A stretch of DNA of 44,683 nt from Treponema sp. (GTDB lineage: Bacteria; Spirochaetota; Spirochaetia; Treponematales; Treponemataceae), in NCBI GenBank assembly GCA_016294035.1, contig JAEDCT010000019.1, forward strand, positions 1 through 44,683, given 5' to 3'. Numbering within the stretch: position 1 is the stretch's first letter; the number at the start of each line of letters is the position of its first letter. Below, one piece after another: positions 16,351-24,464 of this stretch. A model generated the notes under the pieces. That model was not told the origin of the DNA, ran no database searches, and worked only from the letters and a program-made list of their open reading frames with translations. Both the position numbers and the translations under genes were made by a program.

Positions 16351-16407
16351 GTGCATGCAGTTTTTTAATGAAAGCATGTGATTGTTTGAAATTTTAGGGA
16401 GAGTTAT

Positions 16408-17085
16408 GTGGTTAGAAAAGATGAAATAAGAGAAAAAATATTGGGTTTGGGTGCTGATGTATGTGGATTCGGAGGAATGGAGAGGTTTACGGAATCACCG
16501 ACTGATTTTCGTCCCATAGATTTATACCCTGATTGTAAATCTGTCATTGCAGTAGGAATAGCACTTCCCAAAGGACTTCTTCGTGTTGAACCAAGACTGT
16601 TATACGGACATTTTAATGAAGATGTAGTACACAAGGTAGATGAAATAGTTTTTTCGGCAGCAAAAATCATTGAGAAGGAATATGATGGAATATGTGTACC
16701 GATTCCTTCGGATAGTCCCTATGAGTATTGGGAAACTGAAACCATGACAGGAAAAGGATTATTATCAATGAAACATGTGGCAGTAGCCTGTGGAATCGGT
16801 CAGATTGGCAAAAGCAGCCTGTTGCTGAATCCGGAATATGGAAACAGACTTACATTGGGTGCCATCTTAACCAATGTGGATTTTGAAAGTGACCCGGTTT
16901 GTGAAAATATATGCATCCCCGGTTGTACGAAATGTTTAGATTCCTGTCCTGTATCAGCAATACATGATAAATCTGTTACACAAAAAAAATGCAGGCAGAA
17001 TACCTATGGCAATACAGCAAGAGGATTTGATACTGTTGATTGTAATAAATGCAGAAGTGAATGTCCGATGCGTGATGGTCTGTGA
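16408..17085 (+). CDS. QueG-like double 4Fe-4S protein
   Basis: 225 residues from a GTG preceded by GGGAGAG; an overlapping ATG is in another frame and stops quickly. The N-terminal part (ILGLGADVCGFGGMERFTES, DCKSVIAVGIALPKGLL) and the loop GKGLLSMKHVAVACGIGQIG resemble the epoxyqueuosine reductase (QueG) family. The C-terminus carries clustered Cys (CENICIPGCTKCLDSCP, then CRQN and CNKCRSECPM) able to bind two 4Fe-4S clusters. It is much shorter than true QueG (about 380), lacking the HEAT-like C-terminal region, and is more like the short anaerobe paralogues of unknown reaction. Confident as an Fe-S protein, not as QueG. Confidence 0.75.
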   Translation: MVRKDEIREKILGLGADVCGFGGMERFTESPTDFRPIDLYPDCKSVIAVGIALPKGLLRVEPRLLYGHFNEDVVHKVDEIVFSAAKIIEKEYDGICVPIPSDSPYEYWETETMTGKGLLSMKHVAVACGIGQIGKSSLLLNPEYGNRLTLGAILTNVDFESDPVCENICIPGCTKCLDSCPVSAIHDKSVTQKKCRQNTYGNTARGFDTVDCNKCRSECPMRDGL

Positions 17086-17265
17086 AACACCATCCAAGTA
17101 AGCGATGACATTTCCCGCCCAGAAACAATGGAAAGAGAAACTGCACCACTTTTTAGCATAAAAGATGCCTACCCAAAAATGATAATTGCCAGAACAAAAC
17201 ATCCCCTGTATCAGTACGAAGGAATCGCTGTTTGGGATATTGCGGAATGGTTGGTGAATGAATAA
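17086..17265 (+). pseudogene. C-terminal remnant of an AAA ATPase (DUF4143-like)
   Basis: An open frame follows directly after the QueG-like stop and reads IQVSDDISRPETMERETAPL, then IIARTKHPLYQYEGIAVWDI and AEWLVNE before TAA 17263-17265. This is the ending typical of AAA ATPases with a DUF4143 domain (..YEGIxVxDIxxWLL..). The start and the Walker motifs are missing. It is a relic; no internal start has a ribosome site. Confidence 0.55.
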
Positions 17266-17351
17266 TGTTTAGTGGCTCAACAAGTAAATAGCAAGATGAA
17301 AGGAAATAATATAAATTACAATTATGGTAACAAGATTTAGGAGTTAATAAA

Positions 17352-18041
17352 ATGGCAGTTTCAATTTCAAAAATATTAAAAGATACAGAATTAAGCTTAA
17401 AACAATTTACACAGGAACAGATAAAAAATTTTGAAAAACGAATAGAAGAAAAAGATTTAGGCGAAGGTGTTAAACCTTACGCAAAATGTATTATTCGTGA
17501 TAAAGAAATACTTATAAAACCTGAAGAAATTATCCGGCAGCTTTTTGCAGAAAAATTGATGAATGAATTTGGTTACCCTAAAGAAAATATTACTTTTGAG
17601 CTTCCTGTAAAATCTGTTGGTCGTGATAAAGAAAATGTGGATTTTGCAGATATTGTTGTATTTACCGACTCTACAAAAACTCAAGCTTATATCATTTTTG
17701 AAATTAAAAGACCTGATGAAAAAGATGTTACGCAGCAGAAAAAACAGCTTGAAAGTTACTGCCGTGTAGAAGGTGCAAGCCTTGGTTCTTTAATAAACGG
17801 TGATGATATAGAAAAATATTATATAAATAATCTTGATGAAAATTCTAAAACTCGTGGATTGCAGGAAATTTCAGTTTTACCAAAATTTGGCGAAAATCTT
17901 TCTGATGTTTTAAAAGGAGAACGCCAGACCTTAAAATATCTTATTAAACATGACAGACTTAGAACAGAAACACTTAAAAAAAATTATTTCCGACCTGGAA
18001 CAGAGATTTTCTGCCAACGATTCCAGCGACAAAAGTTTTGA
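17352..18041 (+). CDS. Restriction nuclease domain (HsdR_N-like), cut off by frameshift
   Basis: 229 residues; only about 1-208 look genuine. The domain matches the N-terminal nuclease of type I R subunits: E83, D100 (VDFADIVVF) and E117-x-K119 (IIFEIKRPDE) form a PD-(D/E)xK site. After RTETLKK the frame runs out of family sequence. An A8 run (17976-17983) shifts into the methylase frame, where KIISDLEQRFS continues naturally; removing one A would give a fused nuclease-methylase of about 710 residues, the BcgI-like arrangement (nuclease and methylase in one chain plus a separate S subunit). RBS TTTAGGAG precedes the ATG. No helicase-type HsdR is present in the window. Confidence 0.8.
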   Translation: MAVSISKILKDTELSLKQFTQEQIKNFEKRIEEKDLGEGVKPYAKCIIRDKEILIKPEEIIRQLFAEKLMNEFGYPKENITFELPVKSVGRDKENVDFADIVVFTDSTKTQAYIIFEIKRPDEKDVTQQKKQLESYCRVEGASLGSLINGDDIEKYYINNLDENSKTRGLQEISVLPKFGENLSDVLKGERQTLKYLIKHDRLRTETLKKNYFRPGTEIFCQRFQRQKF

Positions 18042-19467
18042 TGAAATTTTAAAGCTTGTTTACTGCAAACTGTATGATGAATCCAGTCATAATGATGATG
18101 CCGACTATATTTCCCGCGATATTAAACGACAGCAGAAAATCAATTCTGAAATTGGCTATTACGAAGCTCTTGAAAATATTGATGATGATGATTTTACACT
18201 TTTGGAATTCAGGGCAAAAAATGATGAAGACGAAACAGAAGTTTTTAAACGAATAGAAAAACTTTTTGACGATGCCCAGAAAAACTGGAAAGGTGCATTT
18301 GCTCCAAATACAAAACTTGATATGCAGCCATCAACTGTAAAAAGCTGCGTTCTTGAATTTCAGGATGTAAAACTTTTTAATTCAAATCTTGAAGTCGTTG
18401 ATGAAGCCTTTGAATATCTCATCAATAAAAGTTCAAAAGGTGAAAAAGGTCAGTATTTTACACCACGCTATGTAATTGATATGTGCGTCCGTATGCTCAA
18501 TCCAAAAGAAGAAGAAACTATGATTGATACGGCTGCTGGCAGCTGTGGTTTCCCTGTGCATACGATTTTCTATGTTTGGCAGAAGATTTTGGAACGAAAA
18601 GGACTTACAAGAAGTCATCTTTTTACTTTGGAACAGAAACCTGCTGAATGTACGGATTATGTTGTAAATAAAGTTTTTGCAATTGATTTTGACCCAAAAG
18701 CAGTGCGAGTTGCAAGAACCTTGAATCTGATTGCTGGAGACGGACAAACCAATGTGCTTCATTTGAATAATCTTGATTATGACCGTTGGAGCGAGACAAC
18801 AAATGATGAAAACTGGCAGGACACATATTTTGAAGGCTGGAAAAAATTAAGGAAACTCAGAAAGCAGAAAGACAGTGATCAGGATTTTAATTTTGATATT
18901 CTTATGGCAAATCCACCTTTTGCTGGAGACATAAAAGAAAGCAGAATCATTTCAAAATATGAACTTGGAAAAAATGACAAAGGAAAATATCAGAATAAAG
19001 TTGGTCGTGACATTCTCTTTATTGAACGAAACCTTAACTTTTTGAAATCGGGCGGAAGAATGGCGATTGTTCTTCCTCAAGGACGATTCAATAATTCCAG
19101 CGACAAATATATCCGTGATTATATAGCAGAGAGGTGCAGAATTCTTGCCGTTGTTGGTCTTCATGGAAATGTCTTTAAACCTCACACAGGAACTAAGACA
19201 AGCGTTCTCATTGTTCAGAAATGGGATGAAAAACTTTGTCCTAAAAAAGATGATTACGATATTTTCTTTGCCACAATGCAGAAACCAAGCAAAGACAATT
19301 CAGGTGATAAAATATATGTTCGTGATGAAAACGGACAGCCTAAACTTGATTCTCACGGTCATTTGATTGTTGACCACGACCTTTTTAACCACGAAGGATT
19401 GACTCAGGACGGAATTGCAGAAGCCTTTGCCGAATTTGCAAAAAAAGAAGGATTAAGTTTTTTCTAA
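17950..19467 (+). CDS. N6-adenine DNA methylase (HsdM-like)
   Basis: 505 residues as drawn, but the first ten residues are the out-of-frame reading of the nuclease gene and ATG 17950 has no ribosome site. Real homology starts about KIISDLEQRF, so the natural product is probably a fusion with the upstream nuclease domain. Methylase signatures: GQYFTPRYVIDMCVRML (167-183), SAM-binding DTAAGSCGF (193-201, Cys where Gly is usual) and catalytic NPPF (321-324). It would methylate adenine at the site chosen by the S subunit. It ends ..LSFF-TAA on a T6 run, where the specificity frame continues in -1. Confidence 0.85.
   Translation: MTDLEQKHLKKIISDLEQRFSANDSSDKSFDEILKLVYCKLYDESSHNDDADYISRDIKRQQKINSEIGYYEALENIDDDDFTLLEFRAKNDEDETEVFKRIEKLFDDAQKNWKGAFAPNTKLDMQPSTVKSCVLEFQDVKLFNSNLEVVDEAFEYLINKSSKGEKGQYFTPRYVIDMCVRMLNPKEEETMIDTAAGSCGFPVHTIFYVWQKILERKGLTRSHLFTLEQKPAECTDYVVNKVFAIDFDPKAVRVARTLNLIAGDGQTNVLHLNNLDYDRWSETTNDENWQDTYFEGWKKLRKLRKQKDSDQDFNFDILMANPPFAGDIKESRIISKYELGKNDKGKYQNKVGRDILFIERNLNFLKSGGRMAIVLPQGRFNNSSDKYIRDYIAERCRILAVVGLHGNVFKPHTGTKTSVLIVQKWDEKLCPKKDDYDIFFATMQKPSKDNSGDKIYVRDENGQPKLDSHGHLIVDHDLFNHEGLTQDGIAEAFAEFAKKEGLSFF
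17976..17983 (+). repeat. A8 tract between nuclease and methylase frames
   Basis: Eight A residues at the point where the nuclease frame must shift by one base to continue into the methylase. Seven A would fuse both frames. It is a candidate for slippage-based phase variation or transcriptional slippage, or is a sequencing indel. Confidence 0.7.
19458..19467 (+). promoter_or_regulatory. Possible -1 frameshift site at the methylase stop
   Basis: The methylase ends AGT TTT TTC TAA, which contains the heptamer T_TTT_TTC (X_XXY_YYZ form) directly before the stop. A -1 slip leads to TTT CTA AAT AGC, and that frame stays open through NSPFNEAKYKALLEGLEIS into the S subunit. No downstream stimulatory structure is obvious. 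The heptamer is seen directly; its use is inferred. Confidence 0.45.
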
Positions 19468-19499
19468 ATAGCCCTTTCAATGAGGCAAAGTACAAGGCT

Positions 19500-20879
19500 T
19501 TGTTGGAAGGGCTGGAGATTTCAGAAATTAAAATGTCATTCTTAAAAAAAGAAAATAGGACTTTTAGAATAGACAGTAATTTCTTTATTAAGAAATCATT
19601 GTCTGTTGATAATAAAATAAAATCTATGAACCATTTTTATATTTCTGAAGAAAATATTGTCAGCGGTCCATTTGGTTCTTCTTTGAAAAGTGATGCATAT
19701 TTAAATGCTGGTGTTCCATTTATAAGAATTGAAAATATAAAAAATGGTTTTTCTATTTCAACAGATAACTTAATTTATATTTCTGAATTTGATAACTCAC
19801 GATTAAAAAGCAGTCAACTGTTTGAAGATGATTTGATTTTATCAAAAGTTGGAAACACAATAGGTTATTATGCTCGAGTAGATAGTAACATTAAGAATTG
19901 TAATATTAGTGAGAATAACATTGGAATAAAACTGAACAGTTATAATAGAGATGTAAAGCATTATATTATGACATTCTTAAATTCAAAATATGGAAATATT
20001 CTAACTTTAAGAAGAATAAGCGGAAATGCACAACCTAAACTTAATGTTTTTGATATTTCCGAAATACCAATTCCACAATTCAATGAAGAATTCTACAAAA
20101 AAATTAGTGATAAAATAATAAAAGCTGATGAACAAAAACAACACTCAAAATCTCTCTACTCACAGGCAGAAGAACTTTTGCTAGGTAAACTTGGACTAAA
20201 AGACTGGCGGCCAAAGAACACTTTTCACACAACAAAAAAATTCAGCGACTTTGCACAAAGCGGAAGACTGGATGCAGAATATTATCAGCCAAAATATGAT
20301 GATTTGTTTGAGAGACTTCAAAAAGTTGACTGCAAAACAATCAAAGAAATCCAAATAATCAATTACAGAGGTTTTCAGCCTGAATATGTTGAAAATGGAA
20401 AAATTGATGTAATAAACAGTAAACATATTCTTGAAGATGGACTTGATTATGAGAATTTTGAAAAAACAGATGAAGTCTCTTTCAATAATGCTGTTCGTGC
20501 CCAAGTTAAATATGGTGATATATTAACTTATACAACTGGAGCTAATATTGGAAGGACACAGGTTTATCTTTCAGAAAAAAAAGCAATGGCAAGTAATCAT
20601 GTAAACATGCTTAGAGTAAAAGATGTAAATCCTATTTATCTTGCACTTGTTTTGAATTCAAAAATTGGAAGAATGCAAACTGAAAAATCCAGTACAGGAA
20701 GTGCACAGGTAGAACTTTATCCAGATGATTTGGCAAGTTTTATTATCCCAATCCTCCCCGAAGCAATCCAAACAAAAATTGCCTCACTTATTCAGCAGTC
20801 CTTTGAATGCAAGGCACAAAGCAAACAGCTTCTGGAAGACGCAAAACGAATGGTGGAATCGGAGATTGAAAAAAATTAA
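19500..20879 (+). CDS. Type I-like specificity subunit (HsdS)
   Basis: 459 residues from TTG 19500, but the start is uncertain. The frame is open from the end of the methylase and the upstream codons (NSPFNEAKYKALLEGLEIS) look coding, without any ATG. Two target-recognition domains are visible: about 30-235 (IVSGPFGSSLKSDAYLNAGV, SGNAQPKLNVFDISEIPIPQ) and about 250-455 (GRLDAEYYQPKYDDLFERLQ, SSTGSAQVELYPDDLASFII), each followed by a conserved helix (KADEQKQHSKSLYSQAEELL; QQSFECKAQSKQLLEDAKRM). The subunit sets DNA sequence specificity. No duplicate S cassettes or recombination repeats are seen nearby. Confidence 0.85.
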   Translation: MLEGLEISEIKMSFLKKENRTFRIDSNFFIKKSLSVDNKIKSMNHFYISEENIVSGPFGSSLKSDAYLNAGVPFIRIENIKNGFSISTDNLIYISEFDNSRLKSSQLFEDDLILSKVGNTIGYYARVDSNIKNCNISENNIGIKLNSYNRDVKHYIMTFLNSKYGNILTLRRISGNAQPKLNVFDISEIPIPQFNEEFYKKISDKIIKADEQKQHSKSLYSQAEELLLGKLGLKDWRPKNTFHTTKKFSDFAQSGRLDAEYYQPKYDDLFERLQKVDCKTIKEIQIINYRGFQPEYVENGKIDVINSKHILEDGLDYENFEKTDEVSFNNAVRAQVKYGDILTYTTGANIGRTQVYLSEKKAMASNHVNMLRVKDVNPIYLALVLNSKIGRMQTEKSSTGSAQVELYPDDLASFIIPILPEAIQTKIASLIQQSFECKAQSKQLLEDAKRMVESEIEKN

Positions 20880-20894
20880 TTAATGGAGAAAAAC

Positions 20895-21383
20895 ATGGTT
20901 ATAAAAATGTTGGAATGGGCAATTCCATTAATTATTGGTTTTCTTGCTGGACTTTTACCAAATATTATATCCAATAAATATAATGAAAAGTGCTTAAGAC
21001 GTGATAAACAAGAATATTTGTATGAAAGTATTACAAATTGGTATAACCGATTTTTTGGTCAAGTTCAGTATTTTATTTTGGTTTTAGATAACAAAATAGA
21101 TTGGAATCAGTATTTAGACTATAAACTAGAAACAAACAAGGAAAGCAACTTCTTAAAAAATGAAATAATAGTTAATATATATTTTCCAAAAATTTCTAAA
21201 CCTTTAAAAGAATTAACTACAAGTATGCAGTCATTATACAATTTTATTGAAGATGAAATAAAAGAGTCTTATATAAAAGGTAGTAATATATCATTATACA
21301 AAGAAAAAGTCGTTGAAAAATTGATAGTATGCAATAAGCTTTTTGAAAAACTCAAGAATGATATAAAAAAACTAAAAATATAA
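20895..21383 (+). CDS. Membrane-anchored protein of unknown function beside the R-M genes
   Basis: 162 residues from ATG 20895, which has GGAGAAAAAC just upstream; an ATG four codons earlier overlaps that site. One N-terminal transmembrane segment (MLEWAIPLIIGFLAGLLPNI) is followed by a basic stretch and a soluble, mostly helical domain (LYESITNWYNRFFGQVQYFI ... ELTTSMQSLYNFIEDEIKES). The gene starts 15 bases after the S stop, so it is probably cotranscribed with the restriction locus. The architecture recalls short membrane-tethered helical proteins in defence islands, but no family can be named. Confidence 0.6.
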   Translation: MVIKMLEWAIPLIIGFLAGLLPNIISNKYNEKCLRRDKQEYLYESITNWYNRFFGQVQYFILVLDNKIDWNQYLDYKLETNKESNFLKNEIIVNIYFPKISKPLKELTTSMQSLYNFIEDEIKESYIKGSNISLYKEKVVEKLIVCNKLFEKLKNDIKKLKI

Positions 21384-21446
21384 GACGTAAAAACTAATTT
21401 TACATCTTGACAGATGAAGAAATGAAGATTGCAGAAGGAAGATAAT

Positions 21447-21642
21447 ATGGAAAATGAGTCACAAAGCAGAATCTACTTTTATTTTGATGAATCAGGTGAT
21501 CCGAATATTTTAGGTCATCATGGCATAAATCTTTTAAGAGAAGGGAAAGTTTCAAAAACTTTTTCTGTAGGTTTTCATGAAAGATAAAATCAAAATTGTA
21601 AATGATATATTTGCAAAAGATCTTGAGGACAAAAAAAAATGA
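21447..21642 (+). pseudogene. Truncated DUF3800 protein plus a small downstream fragment
   Basis: ATG 21447 has AGGAAGA upstream and reads MENESQSRIYFYFDESGDPN before TAA 21585-21587, 46 residues in all. YFYFDESGDP is the signature start of DUF3800 proteins, which are normally 200-300 residues and found in defence and mobile contexts. The end of the frame overlaps a 21-residue frame (MKDKIKIVNDIFAKDLEDKK, 21577-21642) that could be part of the same or another lost gene. From 21643 to 21798 nothing recognisable is seen. Confidence 0.6.
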
Positions 21643-21798
21643 GACCTGCGGAGGCTAGGTTCTCTACAGAACGCAAGGCATGAAGCCTGCTTTCACCTTC
21701 CAAGGACTCATATTTCTACTATAAAATTATTATATGCAAAAATCAAGTGCACAGATAGATTCCACGACAAAAAAACGCCATTGTAGAAGGAAAACAAG

Positions 21799-22615
21799 AT
21801 GAAAAAAATAAATATGAACGACTTAACCCATGAATACAAATCCTGGATTTCAGAATTAAAAACTCGCTATAAACAGGCTCAAATAAAGGCTTCTGTTGCC
21901 GTCAATGGTGAATTATTGAAGTTTTATTTTGAACTTGGCAAAGACATTTCTGAAAAACAGTTTGCTAACTCCTATGGTTCGGCATTTTATAAAACATTGA
22001 GTTCAGATTTAATTGTCGAGTTTCCAGATGCAAAAGGATTTTCTCCTACAAATTTAAAATACTCTTTTTATTATTATTATCTTTACAAAGAAGAAGTAGT
22101 TCAAAATCGTCAACAACTTGTTGACGATTTGTGCAGGATTCCTTGGGGACATCATGTGCAGATAATTGGAAAATGCAAGAATGATTCAAAAAAGGCATTG
22201 TTTTATATTGATCAGATTATTCAAAATAACTGGTCAAGAAATGTGCTTTTAAACATTATTGATTCAAATCTTTATGAACGGCAGGGAAAGGCTGTTACAA
22301 ATTTTTCTCAAAAGTTGTCAGTTCCTGCAGGTGACCTTGCTCAGCAGATTACAAAAGATCCTTATAGTTTTGATTTTCTTTCACTTCGTACAGATTATGA
22401 TGAAAAAGAACTTAAAGACTGAGCACGACAATCCAACTTTAGGAATCTTAATCTGCAAAGATAAGGATAATATTCTTGCCAAATATTCATTGGAAAGTTC
22501 AGCTGAACCTCTTGCTGTTTCTGAATATGAACTTGCCAAACTTTATCCAGTAGATTTTAAAAGTTCACTGCCAACAATTGAAGAAATTGAAAGTGAGTTG
22601 GGTGAATTAAAATAA
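21799..22615 (+). pseudogene. YhcG/DUF1016 nuclease with internal deletion
   Basis: The first 207 residues (HEYKSWISELKTRYKQAQIK, FSPTNLKYSFYYYYLYKEEV, IPWGHHVQIIGKCKN) are the N-terminal domain of YhcG-type PD-(D/E)xK nucleases and stop at 22422. In another frame the C-terminal block KTEHDNPTLGILICKDKDNI, then AKYSLESSAEPLAVSEYELA continues to 22615. Intact proteins carry about 60-80 residues between these, including the catalytic Glu-x-Lys; they are absent. The junction near 22410-22420 lies at ACTTAAAGACTGAGCA, consistent with deletion across a short repeat. Nuclease activity should be lost. Confidence 0.75.
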
Positions 22616-22629
22616 GTCATTCAAAATAA

Positions 22630-22770
22630 ATTAATCCCGTTAGCAACATGTAGGGCTGCCGCAGGCAGGTGCGCAGCACCGAGGGCTACCGAGCGGAGAA
22701 CAGGTGTTCTCACGAATACTGCGACCCCAAATGGCGAAGACACTTGGGGGAACGGCCAGAAAAATCAGAT
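22630..22770. repeat. GC-rich intergenic repeat block
   Basis: This stretch between the YhcG remnant and the dehydrogenase has no coding frame. It contains GCTGCCGCAGGCAGG, GTGCGCAGCAC and GAACAGGTGTTC palindromes and a CCCCAAATGGC...ACTTGGGGG pair. It is more GC-rich than the flanks and similar in style to the elements at 10012 and 15466. Confidence 0.5.
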
Positions 22771-22845
22771 TCTATTTATCTCCACAGTTATCCAGATACA
22801 ACTTGTTGTCGAAATCAATTAATTGACGATTCATAGGCCAAATTG

Positions 22846-22866
22846 TTAACTTATATATAGAGTTAA
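22846..22866. promoter_or_regulatory. Palindromic site upstream of the D-lactate dehydrogenase
   Basis: TTAACT (22846-22851) and AGTTAA (22861-22866) flank TATATATAG, just before the ribosome site AAAGGAGG. The centre can serve as a -10 box, so a bound regulator would block initiation. It is not a good match to the Rex consensus spacing. Confidence 0.4.
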
Positions 22867-22880
22867 AGGAGGCTCACAAC

Positions 22881-23879
22881 ATGAAAATTGCATTTTTCGA
22901 TACCCGTTCTTATGATAAGGCTTCGTTTACAAAGGCAAATGTAGATGGTGGATTTAATTATGAAATTGATTTCCGCGATTACAAGTTGAATGAAAATACG
23001 GCTTTGACAGCACAGGGCTTTGATGCAGTTTGCGTCTTTGTGAATGATGTGGTGAATGCAGAAGTTATTGATGTGTTAAAAAAGTGCGGCGTAAAGCTGA
23101 TTGCCTTGCGTTGTGCAGGTTTTAACAATGTTGATTTGAAAGCGGCTTTTGAAGCTGGAATAAAAGTTGTTCGTGTGCCTGTTTATTCACCTTATGCGGT
23201 TGCAGAACACGGTGTTGCCTTGTTGCTTTCCCTTACCCGTCATATTCCACAGGCCTATCTTCGCACCAAAACTGCTAACTTTAATATAGAAGGACTTACC
23301 GGTCGTGATTTGCATGGGCTTACAGGCGGTATCCTAGGAACTGGAAAAATCGGTCAGATTATGGCAGATATTCTTAAAGGCTTTGGAATGAAGATTATTG
23401 CCTATGATCCTTTCCCAAATGAAAAGTGGGCAGGCGAGACTGGGGCGACTTATGTCAGTAAAGAAGAAATCTTCCGCCAGAGCGATGTATTGAGTTTGCA
23501 CTGTCCGCTTACAGAAGAAACAAAACATATTGTAAATCATGACACAATGAAGATGATGAAACACGATGCAGTAATTATTAATACCGGTCGTGGTGCCTTG
23601 ATTGATTCAAAAGCCCTGGTTCACGCTCTTAAGCACGGTCACATCGGTGGAATTGGCATGGACGTTTACGAAGAAGAAAGCAAATACTTCTTCAGCGACT
23701 GGTCTACTGATATCATGACCGATGATACACTTGCACGACTTTTGACTTTTCCAAATGTTATAATAACTGGACACCAGGCCTTCCTTACAACAAATGCCTT
23801 GAAGAATTTGGCAGATACAACGCTGGAAAATATTAAGGCCTTTGCCGCCGGGGAAGAACTGGTGAATGAGGTGAAATAA
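22881..23879 (+). CDS. ldhA: D-lactate dehydrogenase (D-2-hydroxyacid dehydrogenase)
   Basis: 332 residues, the normal length. Cytoplasmic NAD-dependent reduction of pyruvate to D-lactate, regenerating NAD in fermentation. Visible: N-terminal MKIAFFDTRSYDKASF, the Rossmann loop GTGKIG (153-158), catalytic R237 (INTGRGAL), E264 (DVYEEES) and H298 (ITGHQAFLT), and the D-LDH signature SPYAVAEHGVALLLSLTRHI. The ribosome site AAAGGAGG precedes ATG. It is monocistronic: a toxin-antitoxin unit follows. Other D-2-hydroxyacid substrates cannot be excluded, but YEEESKYFFSDWS is typical of the LdhA branch. Confidence 0.9.
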   Translation: MKIAFFDTRSYDKASFTKANVDGGFNYEIDFRDYKLNENTALTAQGFDAVCVFVNDVVNAEVIDVLKKCGVKLIALRCAGFNNVDLKAAFEAGIKVVRVPVYSPYAVAEHGVALLLSLTRHIPQAYLRTKTANFNIEGLTGRDLHGLTGGILGTGKIGQIMADILKGFGMKIIAYDPFPNEKWAGETGATYVSKEEIFRQSDVLSLHCPLTEETKHIVNHDTMKMMKHDAVIINTGRGALIDSKALVHALKHGHIGGIGMDVYEEESKYFFSDWSTDIMTDDTLARLLTFPNVIITGHQAFLTTNALKNLADTTLENIKAFAAGEELVNEVK

Positions 23880-23880
23880 A

Positions 23881-23911
23881 TTGCTTTACAAATATATAAT
23901 TTTGCTTTACA
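23881..23911. promoter_or_regulatory. Direct repeat upstream of the RelB gene
   Basis: TTGCTTTACA occurs at 23881-23890 and again at 23902-23911, 21 bases apart (two helical turns). RelB-type antitoxins bind repeated sites at their own promoter, so this may be the operator; the -35 element may be one of the repeats. Confidence 0.4.
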
Positions 23912-23932
23912 TTGTATATAGGAAGTAATTTT

Positions 23933-24193
23933 ATGGCACAGTCAATGATTAATATCAGAATGGATACAGATGAAAAGAACTCTTTTGAAGATGTATGCGA
24001 TCAGCTTGGTTTAACAATTACAGCAGCATTTAAGATGTTTGTTAAAAAGGTTATTCGTGAGCGTAGAATTCCTTTTGACCTTACTCTTGATCCATTTTAC
24101 AGCGATACAAACCTTCATTATCTCGAAAAGATCACCAGCGAAATTGACAGCGGAAAAGCACAGCTTAAAGAACATAAGCTGGCAGAGGTGTAG
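23933..24193 (+). CDS. RelB/DinJ-family antitoxin
   Basis: 86 residues from ATG 23933, with GGAAG upstream; a further in-frame ATG seven codons earlier is less well placed. The N-terminal ribbon-helix-helix (INIRMDTDEKNSFEDVCDQL, GLTITAAFKMFVKKVIRERR) and RIPFDLTLDPFYSDTN are diagnostic. The C-terminal half (LHYLEKITSEIDSGKAQLKE) wraps the toxin. The gene is intact while its partner three bases downstream carries an internal deletion, leaving an orphan antitoxin that could still autoregulate or neutralise toxins encoded elsewhere. Confidence 0.85.
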   Translation: MAQSMINIRMDTDEKNSFEDVCDQLGLTITAAFKMFVKKVIRERRIPFDLTLDPFYSDTNLHYLEKITSEIDSGKAQLKEHKLAEV

Positions 24194-24196
24194 CTG

Positions 24197-24328
24197 GTGA
24201 AAATTTTGTGGCATGAAAACGCTTGGGATGATTATTGCGCCTGGTGGAGTCGCCGGATAGATGACACCAATCGTATTGTTTACAAGCAGGATGGAGATAA
24301 TATAATCATTGCTGCTTGTAAAGGATGA
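24197..24328 (+). pseudogene. YoeB-type toxin with in-frame internal deletion
   Basis: A GTG-started 43-codon frame reads KILWHENAWDDYCAWW and continues SRRIDDTNRIVYKQDGDN, then IIIAACKG. The first part is the YoeB N-terminus (W..AWDDY..W), the second its C-terminal strand block (WSRRI..RIVY....IIAAC). Full-length YoeB is about 85 residues; the central helices, with the catalytic Glu, and the terminal His-Tyr are missing. The two parts meet at Trp-Trp (TGGTGG), which probably existed in both arms, suggesting deletion at microhomology. The mini-protein should lack mRNA interferase activity. Confidence 0.75.
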
Positions 24329-24464
24329 TAATTGCAATTCCATTTAGTATGGGCTAAACTTTGTTCATCCATTTTGAACCTCCTAATTTTCGTAATGCTT
24401 CTTGGCAGTCGCATTCTGAATATTAGAAGGTTCTTTTTTCTATGTATAGCTAAAGCTTTCTGAA
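24329..24464. other. Intergenic stretch with no gene
   Basis: About 135 AT-rich bases between the toxin remnant and the hairpin array. Frames here are short and unlike any family I know. GAACCTCC occurs twice (in 24381-24388 and 24463-24470), which could be the complement of former ribosome sites. Confidence 0.3.

Noticed and set aside
22846..22866. Rex redox operator before ldhA
   Set aside because: The arms resemble half of a Rex site, but the 9-base centre does not match the usual TTGTGAA-N4-TTCACAA layout.
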